Part shown: in pieces, positions 34,691 through 47,910 of the stretch
Layout of the letters: the number at the start of each line of letters is the position of its first letter
How positions within the stretch are numbered: position 1 is the first letter of the stretch
Assembly (NCBI RefSeq): GCF_051020975.1
Contig: NW_027478159.1
Coordinates: 4,356,501 to 4,420,500, forward strand
Reading direction: 5' to 3'
Origin: Osmia lignaria lignaria
Taxonomy: Eukaryota > Arthropoda > Insecta > Hymenoptera > Megachilidae
DNA length: 64,000 bases
Translations under genes and position numbers: made by a program
The notes under the pieces: model-generated
Database searches by the model: none
What the model saw: only the letters and a program-made list of their open reading frames with translations
Told to the model about the DNA's origin: nothing

Positions 34691-37600
34691 TTATGTTTCC
34701 TACAATTTATGTTCTATGATATTTTTTGATCAGAAGCGTAGTTTTCGAGATATATCGAGATATTTAAAAGTTCCGAAGCCGCACCAACATAATAGAGATA
34801 CAGAAACACCGTGGCCCCTTTCTTTGAGATAACTCTGCACTAGTGCGAGCCGCAAATGCCACTTCCAGCTTAGCTGTGCAGAAGAAGAACAACAAGAAGA
34901 AGAAATATCTCGAAATATGTCCGTCAGGCCCCTTCCCTTGAGATAAATCTGCAAATATCTCGGAAACGAAGCGAGCTATGGCAAAATGTTAAGAGACCTT
35001 TTTTGTAGAGAATTAAGTTTCCTACTTTTTATGTTCTATGATATTTTTTGATCAGATGCGTAGTTCTCGAGATATATCAAGATATTTAAAAGTTCCGAAG
35101 CCGCACCAACATAATAGAGATACAGAAACACCGTGGCCCCTTTCTTTGAGATAACTCTGCACTATTGCGAGCTGTAAATGCCACTTCCAGCTTAGCTGTG
35201 CAGAAGAAGAACAACAAGAAGAAGAAATATCTCGAAATATGTCCGTCAGGCCCCTTCCCTTGAGATATATCTGCAAATATCTCGGAAACGAAGCGAGCTA
35301 TGGCAAAATGTTAAGAGACCTTTTTTGTAGAGAATTATGTTTCCTACAATTTGGGTTCTATGATATTTTTTGATATAGAAGCGTAGTTTTCGAGATATAT
35401 CGAGATATTTAAAAGTTCCAAAGCCGCACCAACATAATAGAGATACAGAAACACCGTGGCCCCTTTCTTTGAGATAACTCTGCACTAGTGCGACCCGCAA
35501 ATGCCACTTCCAGCTTAGCTGTGCAGAAGAAGAACAACAAGAAGAAGAAATATCTCGAAATATGTCCGTCAGGCCCCTTCCCTTGAGATAAATCTGCAAA
35601 TATCTCGGAAACGAAGCGAGCTATGGCAAAATGTTGAGAGACCTTTTTTGTCGAGAATTAAGTTTCCTACTTTTTATGTTCTATGATATTTTTTGATCAG
35701 ATGCGTAGTTCTCGAGATATATCAAGATATTTAAAAGTTCCGAAGCCGCACCAACATAATAGAGATACAGAAACACCGTGGCCCCTTTCTTTGAGATAAC
35801 TCTGCACTATTGCGAGCTGCAAATGCCACTTCCAGCTTAGCTGTGCAGAAGAAGAACATCAAGAAGAAGAAATATCTCGAAATATGTCCGTCAGGCCAGT
35901 TCCTTTGAGCTGAATCGGCAAATATCTCGGAAACGAAGCGAGCTATGGCAAAATGTTAAGAGAAGTTTTTTGTAGAGAATTATGTTTCCTACAATTTATG
36001 TTCTATGATATTTTCTGATCAGAAGCGTAGTTTTCGAGATATATCGAGATATTTAAAAGTTCCGAAGCCGCACCAACATAATAGGGATACAGAAACACCG
36101 TGGCCCCTTTCTTTGAGATAACTCTGCACTAGTGCGAGCCGCAAATGCCACTTCCAGCTCAGCTGTGCAGAAGAAGAACAACAAGAAGAAGAAATATCTC
36201 GAAATATGTCCGTCAGGCCCCTTCCCTTGAGATAAATCTGCAAATATCTCGGAATCGAAGCGAGCTATGGCGAAATGTTAAGAGACCTTTTTTGTAGAGA
36301 ATTATGTTTCCTACAATTTATGTTCTATGATATTCTTTGATCAGATGCGTAGTTCTCGAGATATATCAAGATATTTAAAAGTTCCGAAGCCGCACCAACA
36401 TAATAGAGATACAGAAACACCGTGGCCCCTTTCTTTGAGATAACTCTGCACTATTGCGAGCTGCAAATGCCACTTCCAGCTTAGCTGTGCAGAAGAAGAA
36501 CATCAAGAAGAAGAAATATCTCGATTAATGTCCGTCAGGCCCCTTCCCTTGAGATAAATCTGCAAATATCTCGGAAACGAAGAGGGCTATGGCAAAATGT
36601 TAAGAGACCTTTTTTGTAGAGAATTCAGTTTCCTACTTTTTATGTTCTATGATATTTTTTTATCTGATGCGTAGTTCTCGAGATATATCAAGATATTTAA
36701 AAGTTCCGAAGCCGCACCAACATAATAGAGATACAGAAACACCGTGGCCCCTTTCTTTGAGATAACTCTGCACTATTGCGAGCTGTAAATGCCACTTGCA
36801 GCTTAGCTGTGCAGAAGAAGAACAACAAGAAGAAGAAATATCTCGAAATATGTCCGTCAGACCCCTTCCCTTGAGATATATCTGCAAATATCTCGGAAAC
36901 GAAGCTAGCTATGGCAAAATCTTAAGAGACCTTTTTTGTAGAGAATTACGTTTCCTACAATTTATGTTCTATCATATTTTTTGATCAGAAGCGTAGTTTT
37001 CGAGATATATCGAGATATTTAAAAGTTCCGAAGCCGCACCAACATAATAGGGATACAGAAACACCGTGGCCCCTTTCTTTGAGATAACTCTGCACTAGTG
37101 CGAGCCGCAAATGCCACTTCCAGCTTAGCTGTGCAGAAGAAGAACAACAAGAAGAAGAAATATCTCGAAATATGTCCGTCAGGCCCCTTCCCTTGAGATA
37201 AATCTGCAAATATCTCGGAAACGAAGCGAGCTATGGCAAAATGTTAAGAGACCTTTTTTGTAGAGAATTAAGTTTCCTACTTTTTATCTTGTATGATATT
37301 TTTTGATCAGATGCGTAGTTCTCGAGATATATCAAGATATTTAAAAGTTCCGAAGCCGCACCAACATAATAGAGATACAGAAACACCGTGGCCCCTTTCG
37401 TTGAGATAACTCTGCACTAGTGCGAGCCGCAAATGCCACTTCCAGCTTAGCTGTGCAGAAGAAGAACAACAAGAAGAAGAAATATCTCGAAATATGTCCG
37501 TCAGGCCCCTTCCCGTGAGATAAATCTGCACATATCTCGGAAATGAAGCGAGCTATGGCAAAATGTTAAGAGACCTTTTTTGTAGAGAATTAAGTTTCCT

Positions 37601-38070
37601 ACTTTTTATGTTCTATGATATTTTTTGATCAGATGCGTAGTTCTCGAGATATATCGAGATATTTAAAAGTTCCAAAGCCGCACCAACATAATAGAGATAC
37701 AGAAACACCGTGGCCCCTTTCTTTGAGATAACTCTGCACTAGTGCGACCCGCAAATGCCACTTCCAGCTTAGCTGTGCAGAAGAAGAACAACAAGAAGAA
37801 GAAATATCTCGAAATATGTCCGTCAGGCCCCTTCCCTTGAGATAAATCTGCAAATATCTCGGAAACGAAGCGAGCTATGGCAAAATGTTGAGAGACCTTT
37901 TTTGTCGAGAATTAAGTTTCCTACTTTTTATGTTCTATGATATTTTTTGATCAGATGCGTAGTTCTCGAGATATATCAAGATATTTAAAAGTTCCGAAGC
38001 CGCACCAACATAATAGAGATACAGAAACACCGTGGCCCCTTTCTTTGAGATAACTCTGCACTATTGCGAG
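34690..38070. repeat. 11-monomer higher-order unit, copy 2
   Basis: Directly adjoining copy of the 11-mer. It ends where this copy changes to GAGCTGTAAATGCTACTTCC near 38071 while copy 1 has GAGCTGCAAATGCCACTTCC near 34528. It carries the same 323-bp monomer as copy 1 (starts at 35093 here and 31550 there). Confidence 0.92.
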
Positions 38071-40355
38071 CTGTAAATGCTACTTCCAGCTTAGCTGTGC
38101 AGAAGAAGAACAACAAGAAGAAGAAATATCTCGAAATATGTCCGTCAGGCCCCTTCCCTTGAGATATATCTGCAAATATCTCGGAAACGAAGCTAGCTAT
38201 GGCAAAATGTTAAGAGACCTTTTTTGTAGAGAATTACGTTTCCTACAATTTATGTTCTATCATATTTTGTGATCAGAAGCGTAGTTTTCGAGATATATCG
38301 AGATATTTAAAAGTTCCGAAGCCGCACCAACATAATAGGGATACAGAAACACCGTGGCCCCTTTCTTTGAGATAACTCTGCACTAGTGCGAGCCGCAAAT
38401 GCCACTTCCAGCTTAGCTGTGCAGAAGAAGATCAACAAGAAGAAGAAATATCTCGAAATATGTCCGTCAGGCCCCTTCCCTTGAGATAAATCTGCAAATA
38501 TCTCGGAATCGAAGCGAGCTATGGCGAAATGTTAAGAGACCTTTTTTGTAGAGAATTATGTTTCCTACAATTTATGTTCTATGATATTCTTTGATCAGAT
38601 GCGTAGTTCTCGAGATATATCAAGATATTTAAAAGTTCCGAAGCCGCACCAACATAATAGAGATACAGAAACACCGTGGCCCCTTTCTTTGAGATAACTC
38701 TGCACTATTGCGAGCTGCAAATGCCACTTCCAGCTTAGCTGTGCAGAAGAAGAACATCAAGAAGAAGAAATATCTCGATTAATGTCCGTCAGGCCCCTTC
38801 CCTTGAGATAAATCTGCAAATATCTCGGAAACGAAGAGGGCTATGGCAAAATGTTAAGAGACCTTTTTTGTAGAGAATTAAGTTTCCTACTTTTTATGTT
38901 CTATGATATTTTTTTATCTGATGCGTAGTTCTCGAGATATATCAAGATATTTAAAAGTTCCGAAGCCGCACCAACATAATAGAGATACAGAAACACCGTG
39001 GCCCCTTTCTTTGAGATAACTCTGCACTATTGCGAGCTGTAAATGCTACTTCCAGCTTAGCTGTGCAGAAGAAGAACAACAAGAAGAAGAAATATCTCGA
39101 AATATGTCCGTCAGGCCCCTTCCCTTGAGATATATCTGCAAATATCTCGGAAACGAAGCTAGCTATGGCAAAATGTTAAGAGACCTTTTTTGTAGAGAAT
39201 TACGTTTCCTACAATTTATGTTCTATCATATTTTGTGATCAGAAGCGTAGTTTTCGAGATATATCGAGATATTTAAAAGTTCCGAAGCCGCACCAACATA
39301 ATAGGGATACAGAAACACCGTGGCCCCTTTCTTTGAGATAACTCTGCACTAGTGCGAGCCGCAAATGCCACTTCCAGCTTAGCTGTGCAGAAGAAGATCA
39401 ACAAGAAGAAGAAATATCTCGAAATATGTCCGTCAGGCCCCTTCCCTTGAGATAAATCTGCAAATATCTCGGAATCGAAGCGAGCTATGGCGAAATGTTA
39501 AGAGACCTTTTTTGTAGAGAATTATGTTTCCTACAATTTATGTTCTATGATATTCTTTGATCAGATGCGTAGTTCTCGAGATATATCAAGATATTTAAAA
39601 GTTCCGAAGCCGCACCAACATAATAGAGATACAGAAACACCGTGGCCCCTTTCTTTGAGATAACTCTGCACTATTGCGAGCTGCAAATGCCACTTCCAGC
39701 TTAGCTGTGCAGAAGAAGAACATCAAGAAGAAGAAATATCTCGATTAATGTCCGTCAGGCCCCTTCCCTTGAGATAAATCTGCAAATATCTCGGAAACGA
39801 AGAGGGCTATGGCAAAATGTTAAGAGACCTTTTTTGTAGAGAATTAAGTTTCCTACTTTTTATGTTCTATGATATTTTTTTATCTGATGCGTAGTTCTCG
39901 AGATATATCAAGATATTTAAAAGTTCCGAAGCCGCACCAACATAATAGAGATACAGAAACACCGTGGCCCCTTTCTTTGAGATAACTCTGCACTATTGCG
40001 AGCTGTAAATGCTACTTCCAGCTTAGCTGTGCAGAAGAAGAACAACAAGAAGAAGAAATATCTCGAAATATGTCCGTCAGGCCCCTTCCCTTGAGATATA
40101 TCTGCAAATATCTCGGAAACGAAGCTAGCTATGGCAAAATGTTAAGAGACCTTTTTTGTAGAGAATTACGTTTCCTACAATTTATGTTCTATCATATTTT
40201 GTGATCAGAAGCGTAGTTTTCGAGATATATCGAGATATTTAAAAGTTCCGAAGCCGCACCAACATAATAGGGATACAGAAACACCGTGGCCCCTTTCTTT
40301 GAGATAACTCTGCACTAGTGCGAGCCGCAAATGCCACTTCCAGCTTAGCTGTGCA
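37955..40355. repeat. 966-bp trimer, about 2.5 tandem copies
   Basis: Three-monomer period of exactly 966 bp. GAGCTGTAAATGCTACTTCC recurs with its CTGTAAATGC at 38071, 39037 and 40003; GAAGATCAACAAG is at 38.43 and 39.39 kb; CTCGATTAATG and TTTTTTTATCTGATG are at 38.8-38.9 and 39.75-39.88 kb. The match breaks near 40350, where GAAGAACAACAAG replaces GAAGATCAACAAG. The same marker set occurs once per 11-mer (32.7-33.4 and 36.2-36.97 kb), so the trimer probably arose from that part. Changes here put TAG or TGA stops into the usual minus-strand open frame, so no such frame is left. Confidence 0.9.
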
Positions 40356-43300
40356 GAAGAAGAACAACAAGAAGAAGAAATATCTCGAAATATGTCCGTC
40401 AGGCCCCTTCCCTTGAGATAAATCTGCAAATATCTCGGAAACGAAGCGAGCTATGGCAAAATGTTGAGAGACCTTTTTTGTAGAGAATTAAGTTTCCTAC
40501 TTTTTATCTTGTATGATATTTTTTGATCAGATGCGTAGTTCTCGAGATATATCAAGATATTTAAAAGTTCCGAAGCCGCACCAACATAATAGAGATACAG
40601 AAACACCGTGGCCCCTTTCGTTGAGATAACTCTGCACTAGTCCGAGCCGCAAATGCCACTTCCAGCTTAGCTGTGCAGAAGAAGAACAACAAGAAGAAGA
40701 AATATCTCGAAATATGTCCGTCAGGCCCCTTCCCTTGAGATAAATCTGCACATATCTCGGAAACGAAGCGAGCTATGGCAAAATGTTAAGAGACCTTTTT
40801 TGTAGAGAATTAAGTTTCCTACTTTTTATGTTCTATGATATTTTTTGATCAGATGCGTAGTTCTCGAGATATATCAAGATATTTAAAAGTTCCGAAACCG
40901 CACCAACATAATAGAGATACAGAAACACCGTGGCCCCTTTCTTTGAGATAACTCTGCACTAGTGCGAGCCGCAAATGCCACTTCCAGCTTAGCTGTGCAG
41001 AAGAAGAACAACAAGAAGAAGAAATATCTCGAAATATGTCCGTCAGGCCCCTTCCCTTGAGATAAATCTGCAAATATCTCGGAAACGAAGCGAGCTATGG
41101 CAAAATGTTAAGAGACCTTTTTTGTAGAGCATTAAGTTTCCTACTTTTTATCTTCTATGATATTTTTTGATCAGATGCGTAGTTCTCGAGATATATCAAG
41201 ATATTTAAAAGTTCCGAAGCCGCACCAACATAATAGAGATACAGAAACACCGTGGCCCCTCTCTTTGAGATAACTCTGCACTATTGCGAGCTGGAAATGC
41301 CACTTCCAGTTTAGCTGTGCAGAAGAAGAACAACAAGAAGAAGAAATATCTCGAAATATGTCCGTTAGGCCCCTTCCCTTGAGATAAATCTGCAAATATC
41401 TCGGAAACCAAGCGAGCTATGGCAAAATGGTAAGAGACCTTATTTGTAGAGAATTAAGTTTCCTACTTTTTATGTTCTACGATATTTTTTGATCAGATGC
41501 GTAGTTCTCGAGATATATCAAGATATTTAAAAGTTCCGAAGCCGCACCAACATAATAGAGATACAGAAACACCGTGGCCCCTTTCTTTGAGATAACTCTG
41601 CACTATTGCGAGCTGCAAATGCCACTTCCAGCTTAGCTGTGCAGAAGAAGTACAACAAGAAGAAGAAATATCTCGAAATATGTCCGTCAGGCCCCTTCCC
41701 TTGAGATAAATCTGCAAATATCTCGGAAACGAAGCGAGCTATGGCAAAATGTTAAGAGACCTTTTTTGTAGAGAATTATGTTTCCTACAATTTACGTTCT
41801 CTGATATTTTTTGATCAGAAGCGTAGTTTTCGAGATATATCAAGATATTTAAAAGTTCCGAAGCCGCACCAACATAATAGAGATACAGAAACACCGTGGC
41901 CCCTTTCTTTGAGATAACTCTGCACTATTGCGCGCTGCAAATGCCACTTCCAGCTTAGCTGTGCAGAAGAAGAACAACAAGAAGAAGAAATATCTCGAAA
42001 TATGTCCGTCAGGCCCCTTCCCTTGAGATAAATCTGCAAATATCTCGGAAACGAAGCGAGCTACGGCAAAATGTTAAGAGACCTTTTTTGTAGAAAATTA
42101 GGATTCCTACTTTTTATGTTCTATGATATTTTTTGAACAGATGCGTAGTTCTCGAGATATATCAAGATATTTAAAAGTTCCGAAGCCGCACTAACATAAT
42201 AGAGATACAGAAACACCGTGGCCCCTTTCTTTGAGATAACTCTGCACTATTGCGCGCTGCAAATGCCACTTCCAGCTTAGCTGTGCAGAAGAAGAACAAC
42301 AAGAAGAAGAAATATCTCGAAATATGTCCGTCAGGCCCCTTCCCTTGAGATAAATCTGCAAATATCTCGGAAACGAAGCGAGCTATGGCAAAATGTTAAG
42401 AGACCTTTTTTGTAGAGAATTAAGTTTCCTACTTTTTATGTTCTATGATATTTTTTGATCAGATGCGTAGTTCTCGAGATATATCAAGATATTTAAAAGT
42501 TCCGAAGCCGCACCAACATAATAGAGATACAGAAACACCGTGGCCCCTTTCTTTGTGATAACTCTGCACTACTGCGAGCTGCAAATGCCACTTCCAGCTT
42601 AGCTGTGCAGAAGAAGAACAACAAGAAGAAGAAATATCTCGAAATATGTCCGTCAGGCCCCTTCCCTTGAGATAAATCTGCAAATATCTTGGAAACGAAG
42701 CGAGCTATGGCAAAATGTTAAGAGACCTTTTTTGTAGAGACTTAAGTTTGCTACTTTTTATGTTCTATGATATTTTTCGATGAGAGGCGTAGTTCTCGAG
42801 ATATATCAAGATATTTAAAAGTTCCGAAGCCGCACCAACATAATAGAGATACAGAAACACCGTGGCCCCTTTCTTTGAGATAACTCTGCACGATTGCGAG
42901 CTGGAAATGCCACTTCCAGTTTAGCTGTGCAGAAGAAGAACAACAAGAAGAAGAAATATCTCGAAATATGTCCATCAGGACCCTTCCCTTGAGATAAATC
43001 TGCAAATATCTCGGAAACGAAGCGAGGTATGGCAAAATGTTAGGAGACCTTTTTTGTAGAGAATTATGTTTCCTACAATTTATGTTCTATGATATTTTTT
43101 GATCAGAAGCGTAGTTTTCGAGATATATCGAGATATTTAAAAGTTCCGAAGCCGCACCAACATAATAGAGATACGGAAACACCGTGGCCCCTTTCTTTGG
43201 GATAACTCTGCACTATTGCGAGCTGGAAATGCCACTTCCAGTTTAGCTGTGCAGAAGAAGAACAACAAGAAGAAGAAATATCTCGAAATATGTCCGTCAG

Positions 43301-43604
43301 GACCCTTCCCTTGAGATAAATCTGCAAATATCTCGGAAACGAAGCGAGCTATTGCAAAACGTTGAGAGACCTTTTTTGTAGAGAATTAAGTTACCTACTT
43401 TTTATGTTCTATGATATTTTTTGATCAGATGCGTAGTTCTCGAGATATATCAAGATATTTAAAAGCTCCGAAGCTGCACCAACATAATAGAGGTACAGAA
43501 ACACCGTGGCCCCTTTCTTTGAGATAACTCTGCACTATTGCGAGCTGCAAATGCCACTTCCAGCTTAGCTGTGCAGAAGAAGAACAACAAGAATAAGAAA
43601 TATT
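40356..43604. repeat. Array segment of mixed monomers
   Basis: Monomers of several subgroups. The first ones continue features of the 11-mer (TATCTTGTATG near 40506, TTTCGTTGAG near 40617). Markers used further right appear here first: GCGCGCTGC (41.93, 42.25 kb), GTCCATCAGGACCC (42.97 kb), GATACGGAAACACC (43.17 kb) and AAAGCTCCGAAGCTGC (43.46 kb). About 42.75-43.5 kb resembles 48.2-49.0 kb at an offset near 5472. No gene is seen. Confidence 0.7.
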
Positions 43605-45860
43605 TCGAAATATGTCCGTCAGGCCCCTTCCCTTGAGATAAATCTGCAAATATCTCGGAAACGAAGCGAGCTACGGCAAAATGTTAAGCGACCTTTTTTG
43701 TAGAAAATTAGGTTTCCTACTTTTTATGTTCTATGATATTTTTTGATCAGATGCGTAGTTCTCGAGATATATCAAGATATTTAAAAGTTCCGAAGCCGCA
43801 CCAACATAATAGAGATACAGAAACACCGTGGCCCCTTTCTTTGAGATAACTCTGCACTATTGCGAGCTGCAAATGCCACTTCCAGCTTAGCTGTGCAGAA
43901 GAAGAACAACAAGAAGAAGAAATATCTGGAAATATGTCCGTCAGGCCCCTTCCCTTGAGATAAATCTGCAAATATCTCGGAAACCAAGCGAGCTATGGCA
44001 AAATGTTAAGAGACCTTATTTGTAGAGAATTAAGTTTCCTACTTTTTATGTTCTACGATATTTTTTGATCAGATGCGTAGTTCTCGAGATATATCAAGAT
44101 ATTTAAAAGTTCCGAAGCCGCACCAACATAATAGAGATACAGAAACACCGTGGCCCCTTTCTTTGAGATAACTCTGCACTATTGCGCGCTGCAAATGCCA
44201 CTTCCAGCTTAGCTGTGCAGAAGAAGAACAACAAGAAGAAGAAATATCTCGAAATATGTCCGTCAGGCCCCTTCCCTTGAGATAAATCTGCAAATATCTC
44301 GGAAACGAAGCGAGCTATGGCAAAATGTTAAGAGACCTTTTTTGTAGAGAATTAAGTTTCCTACTTTTTATGTTCTATGATATTTTTTGATCAGATGCGT
44401 AGTTCTCGAGATATAGCAAGATATTTAAAAGTTCCGAAGCCGCACCAACATAATAGAGATACAGAAACACCGTGGCCCCTTTCTTTGAGATAACTCTGCA
44501 CTATTGCGAGCTGCAAATGCCACTTCCAGCTTAGCTGTGCAGAAGAAGAACAACAAGAAGAAGGAATATCTCGAAATATGTCCGTCAGGCCCCTTCCCTT
44601 GAGATAAATCTGCAAATATCTCGGAAACGAAGCGAGCTATGGCAAAATGTTAAGAGACCTTTTTTGTAGAGAATTATGTTTCCTACAATTTACGTTCTCT
44701 GATATTTTTTGATCAGAAGCGTAGTTTTCGAGATATATCGAGATATTTAAAAGTTCCGAAGCCGCACCAACATAATAGAGATACAGAAACACCGTGGCCC
44801 CTTTCTTTGAGATAACTCTGCACTATTGCGACCTGCAAATGCCACTTCCAGCTTAGCTGTGCAGAAGAGGAACAACAAGAAGAAGAAATATCTCGGAATA
44901 TGTCGTCAGGCCCCTTCCCTTGAGCTAAATCTGCAAATATCTCGGAAACGATGCCAGCTATGGGAAAATGTTAAGAGACCTTTTTTGTAGAGAATTATGT
45001 TTCCTACTTTTTATGTTCTATGATATTTTTTGATCAGATGCGTAGTTCTCGAGATATATCAAGATATTTAAAAGTTCCGAAGCCGCACCAACATAATAGA
45101 GATACAGAAACACCGTGGCCCCTTTCTTTGAGATAACTCTGCACTATTGCGAGCTGCAAATGCCACTTCCAGCTTAGCTGTGCAGAAGAAGAACAACAAG
45201 AAGAAGAAATATCTGGAAATATGTTCGTCAGGCCCCTTCCCTTGAGATAAATCTGCAAATATCTCGGAAACCAAGCGAGCTATGGCAAAATGTTAAGAGA
45301 CCTTATTTGTAGAGAATTAAGTTTCCTACTTTTTATGTTCTACGATATTTTTTGATCAGATGCGTAGTTCTTGAGATATATCAAGATATTTAAAAGTTCC
45401 GAAGCCGCACCAACATAATAGAGATACAGAAACACCGTGGCCCCTTTCTTTGAGATAACTCTGCACTATTGCGCGCTGCAAATGCCACTTCCAGCTTAGC
45501 TGTGCAGAAGAAGAACAACAAGAAGAAGAAATATCTCGAAATATGTCCGTCAGGCCCCTTCCCTTGAGATAAATCTGCAAATATCTCGGAAACGAAGCGA
45601 GCTATGGCAAAATGTTAAGAGACCTTTTTTGTAGAGAATTATGTTTCCTACAATTTATGTTCTATGATATTTTTTGATCAGAAGCGTAGTTTTCGAGATA
45701 TATCGAGATATTTAAAAGTTCCGAAGCCGCACCAACATAATAGAGATACGGAAACACCGTGGCCCCTTTCTTTGGGATAACTCTGCACTATTGCGAGCTG
45801 GAAATGCCACTTCCAGTTTAGCTGTGCAGAAGAAGAACAACAAGAAGAAGAAATATCTCG
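43605..45860. repeat. 7-monomer higher-order unit (2253 bp), copy 1
   Basis: About 43.61-45.66 kb matches 45.86-47.91 kb at offset 2253 (seven monomers less 1 bp). Shared markers are CTACGGCAAAATG with GTAGAAAATTAGG, ATATCTGGAAATATG, CTCGGAAACCAAG, GACCTTATTTG, GCGCGCTGC, GAGATATAGCAAG, TTACGTTCTCTG, GAAGAGGAAC, ATATGTCGTCAGG (1-bp deletion) and CGATGCCAGCTATGGG. A few private changes separate the copies, for example GAAGGAATATC near 44562 only here. Confidence 0.86.
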
Positions 45861-47910
45861 AAATATGTCCGTCAGGCCCCTTCCCTTGAGATAAATCTGC
45901 AAATATCTCGGAAACGAAGCGAGCTACGGCAAAATGTTAAGCGACCTTTTTTGTAGAAAATTAGGTTTCCTACTTTTTATGTTCTATGATATTTTTTGAT
46001 CAGATGCGTAGTTCTCGAGATGTATCAAGATATTTAAAAGTTCCGATGCCGCACCAACATAATAGAGATACAGAAACACCGTGGCCCCTTTCTTTGAGAT
46101 AACTCTGCACTATTGCGAGCTGCAAATGCCACTTCCAGCTTAGCTGTGCAGAAGAAGAACAACAAGAAGAAGAAATATCTGGAAATATGTCCGTCAGGCC
46201 CCTTCCCTTGAGATAAATCTGCAAATATCTCGGAAACCAAGCGAGCTATGGCAAAATGTTAAGAGACCTTATTTGTAGAGAATTAAGTTTCCTACTTTTT
46301 ATGTTCTACGATATTTTTTGATCAGATGCGTAGTTCTCGAGATATATCAAGATATTTAAAAGTTCCGAAGCCGCACCAACATAATAGAGATACAGAAACA
46401 CCGTGGCCCCTTTCTTTGAGATAACTCTGCACTATTGCGCGCTGCAAATGCCACTTCCAGCTTAGCTGTGCAGAAGAAGAACAACAAGAAGAAGAAATAT
46501 CTCGAAATATGTCCGTCAGGCCCCTTCCCTTGAGATAAATCTGCAAATATCTCGGAAACGAAGCGAGCTATGGCAAAATGTTAAGAGACCTTTTTTGTAG
46601 AGAATTAAGTTTCCTACTTTTTATGTTCTATGATATTTTTTGATCAGATGCGTAGTTCTCGAGATATAGCAAGATATTTAAAAGTTCCGAAGCCGCACCA
46701 ACATAATAGAGATACAGAAACACCGTGGCCCCTTTCTTTGAGATAACTCTGCACTATTGCGAGCTGCAAATGCCACTTCCAGCTTAGCTGTGCAGAAGAA
46801 GAACAACAAGAAGAAGAAATATCTCGAAATATGTCCGTCAGGCCCCTTCCCTTGAGATAAATCTGCAAATATCTCGGAAACGAAGCGAGCTATGGCAAAA
46901 TGTTAAGAGACCTTTTTTGTAGAGAATTATGTTTCCTACAATTTACGTTCTCTGATATTTTTTGATCAGAAGCGTAGTTTTCGAGATATATCGAGATATT
47001 TAAAAGTTCCGAAGCCGCACCAACATAATAGAGATACAGAAACATCGTGGCCCCTTTCTTTGAGATAACTCTGCACTATTGCGACCTGCAAATGCCACTT
47101 CCAGCTTAGCTGTGCAGAAGAGGAACAACAAGAAGAAGAAATATCTCGGAATATGTCGTCAGGCCCCTTCCCTTGAGCTAAATCTGCAAATATCTCGGAA
47201 ACGATGCCAGCTATGGGAAAATGTTAAGAGACCTTTTTTGTAGAGAATTATGTTTCCTACTTTTTATGTTCTATGATATTTTTTGATCAGATGCGTAGTT
47301 CTCGAGATATATCAAGATATTTAAAAGTTCCGAAGCCGCACCAACATAATAGAGATACAGAAACACCGTGGCCCCTTTCTTTGAGATAACTCTGCACTAT
47401 TGCGAGCTGCAAATGCCACTTCCAGCTTAGCTGTGCAGAAGAAGAACAACAAGAAGAAGAAATATCTGGAAATATGTCCGTCAGGCCCCTTCCCTTGAGA
47501 TAAATCTGCAAATATCTCGGAAACCAAGCGAGCTATGGCAAAATGTTAAGAGACCTTATTTGTAGAGAATTAAGTTTCCTACTTTTTATGTTCTACGATA
47601 TTTTTTGATCAGATGCGTAGTTCTCGAGATATATCAAGATATTTAAAAGTTCCGAAGCCGCACCAACATAATAGAGATACAGAAACACCGTGGCCCCTTT
47701 CTTTGAGATAACTCTGCACTATTGCGCGCTGCAAATGCCACTTCCAGCTTAGCTGTGCAGAAGAAGAACAACAAGAAGAAGAAATATCTCGAAATATGTC
47801 CGTCAGGCCCCTTCCCTTGAGATAAATCTGCAAATATCTCGGAAACGAAGCGAGCTATGGCAAAATGTTAAGAGACCTTTTTTGTAGAGAATTATGTTTC
47901 CTACAATTTA
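45861..47910. repeat. 7-monomer higher-order unit (2253 bp), copy 2
   Basis: Second copy, ending near 47910 where this copy reads ACAATTTACGTTCTCTG and copy 1 reads ACAATTTATGTTCTATG. The 321-bp monomer with the ATATGTCGTCAGG deletion starts at 47007 here and 44754 in copy 1. Confidence 0.86.

Noticed and set aside
31145..38070. Assembly duplication as the cause of the 3543-bp repeat
   Set aside because: Not excluded, but about seven differences spread along the copies and a distinct left junction (GTAGCGAATT at 34685) argue against a pure duplicate. Long reads would decide.
37854..40204. Apparent gap in the open-frame pattern that might hold another element
   Set aside because: The sequence is ordinary satellite in the 966-bp trimer arrangement; the frames are absent only because point changes create stops.
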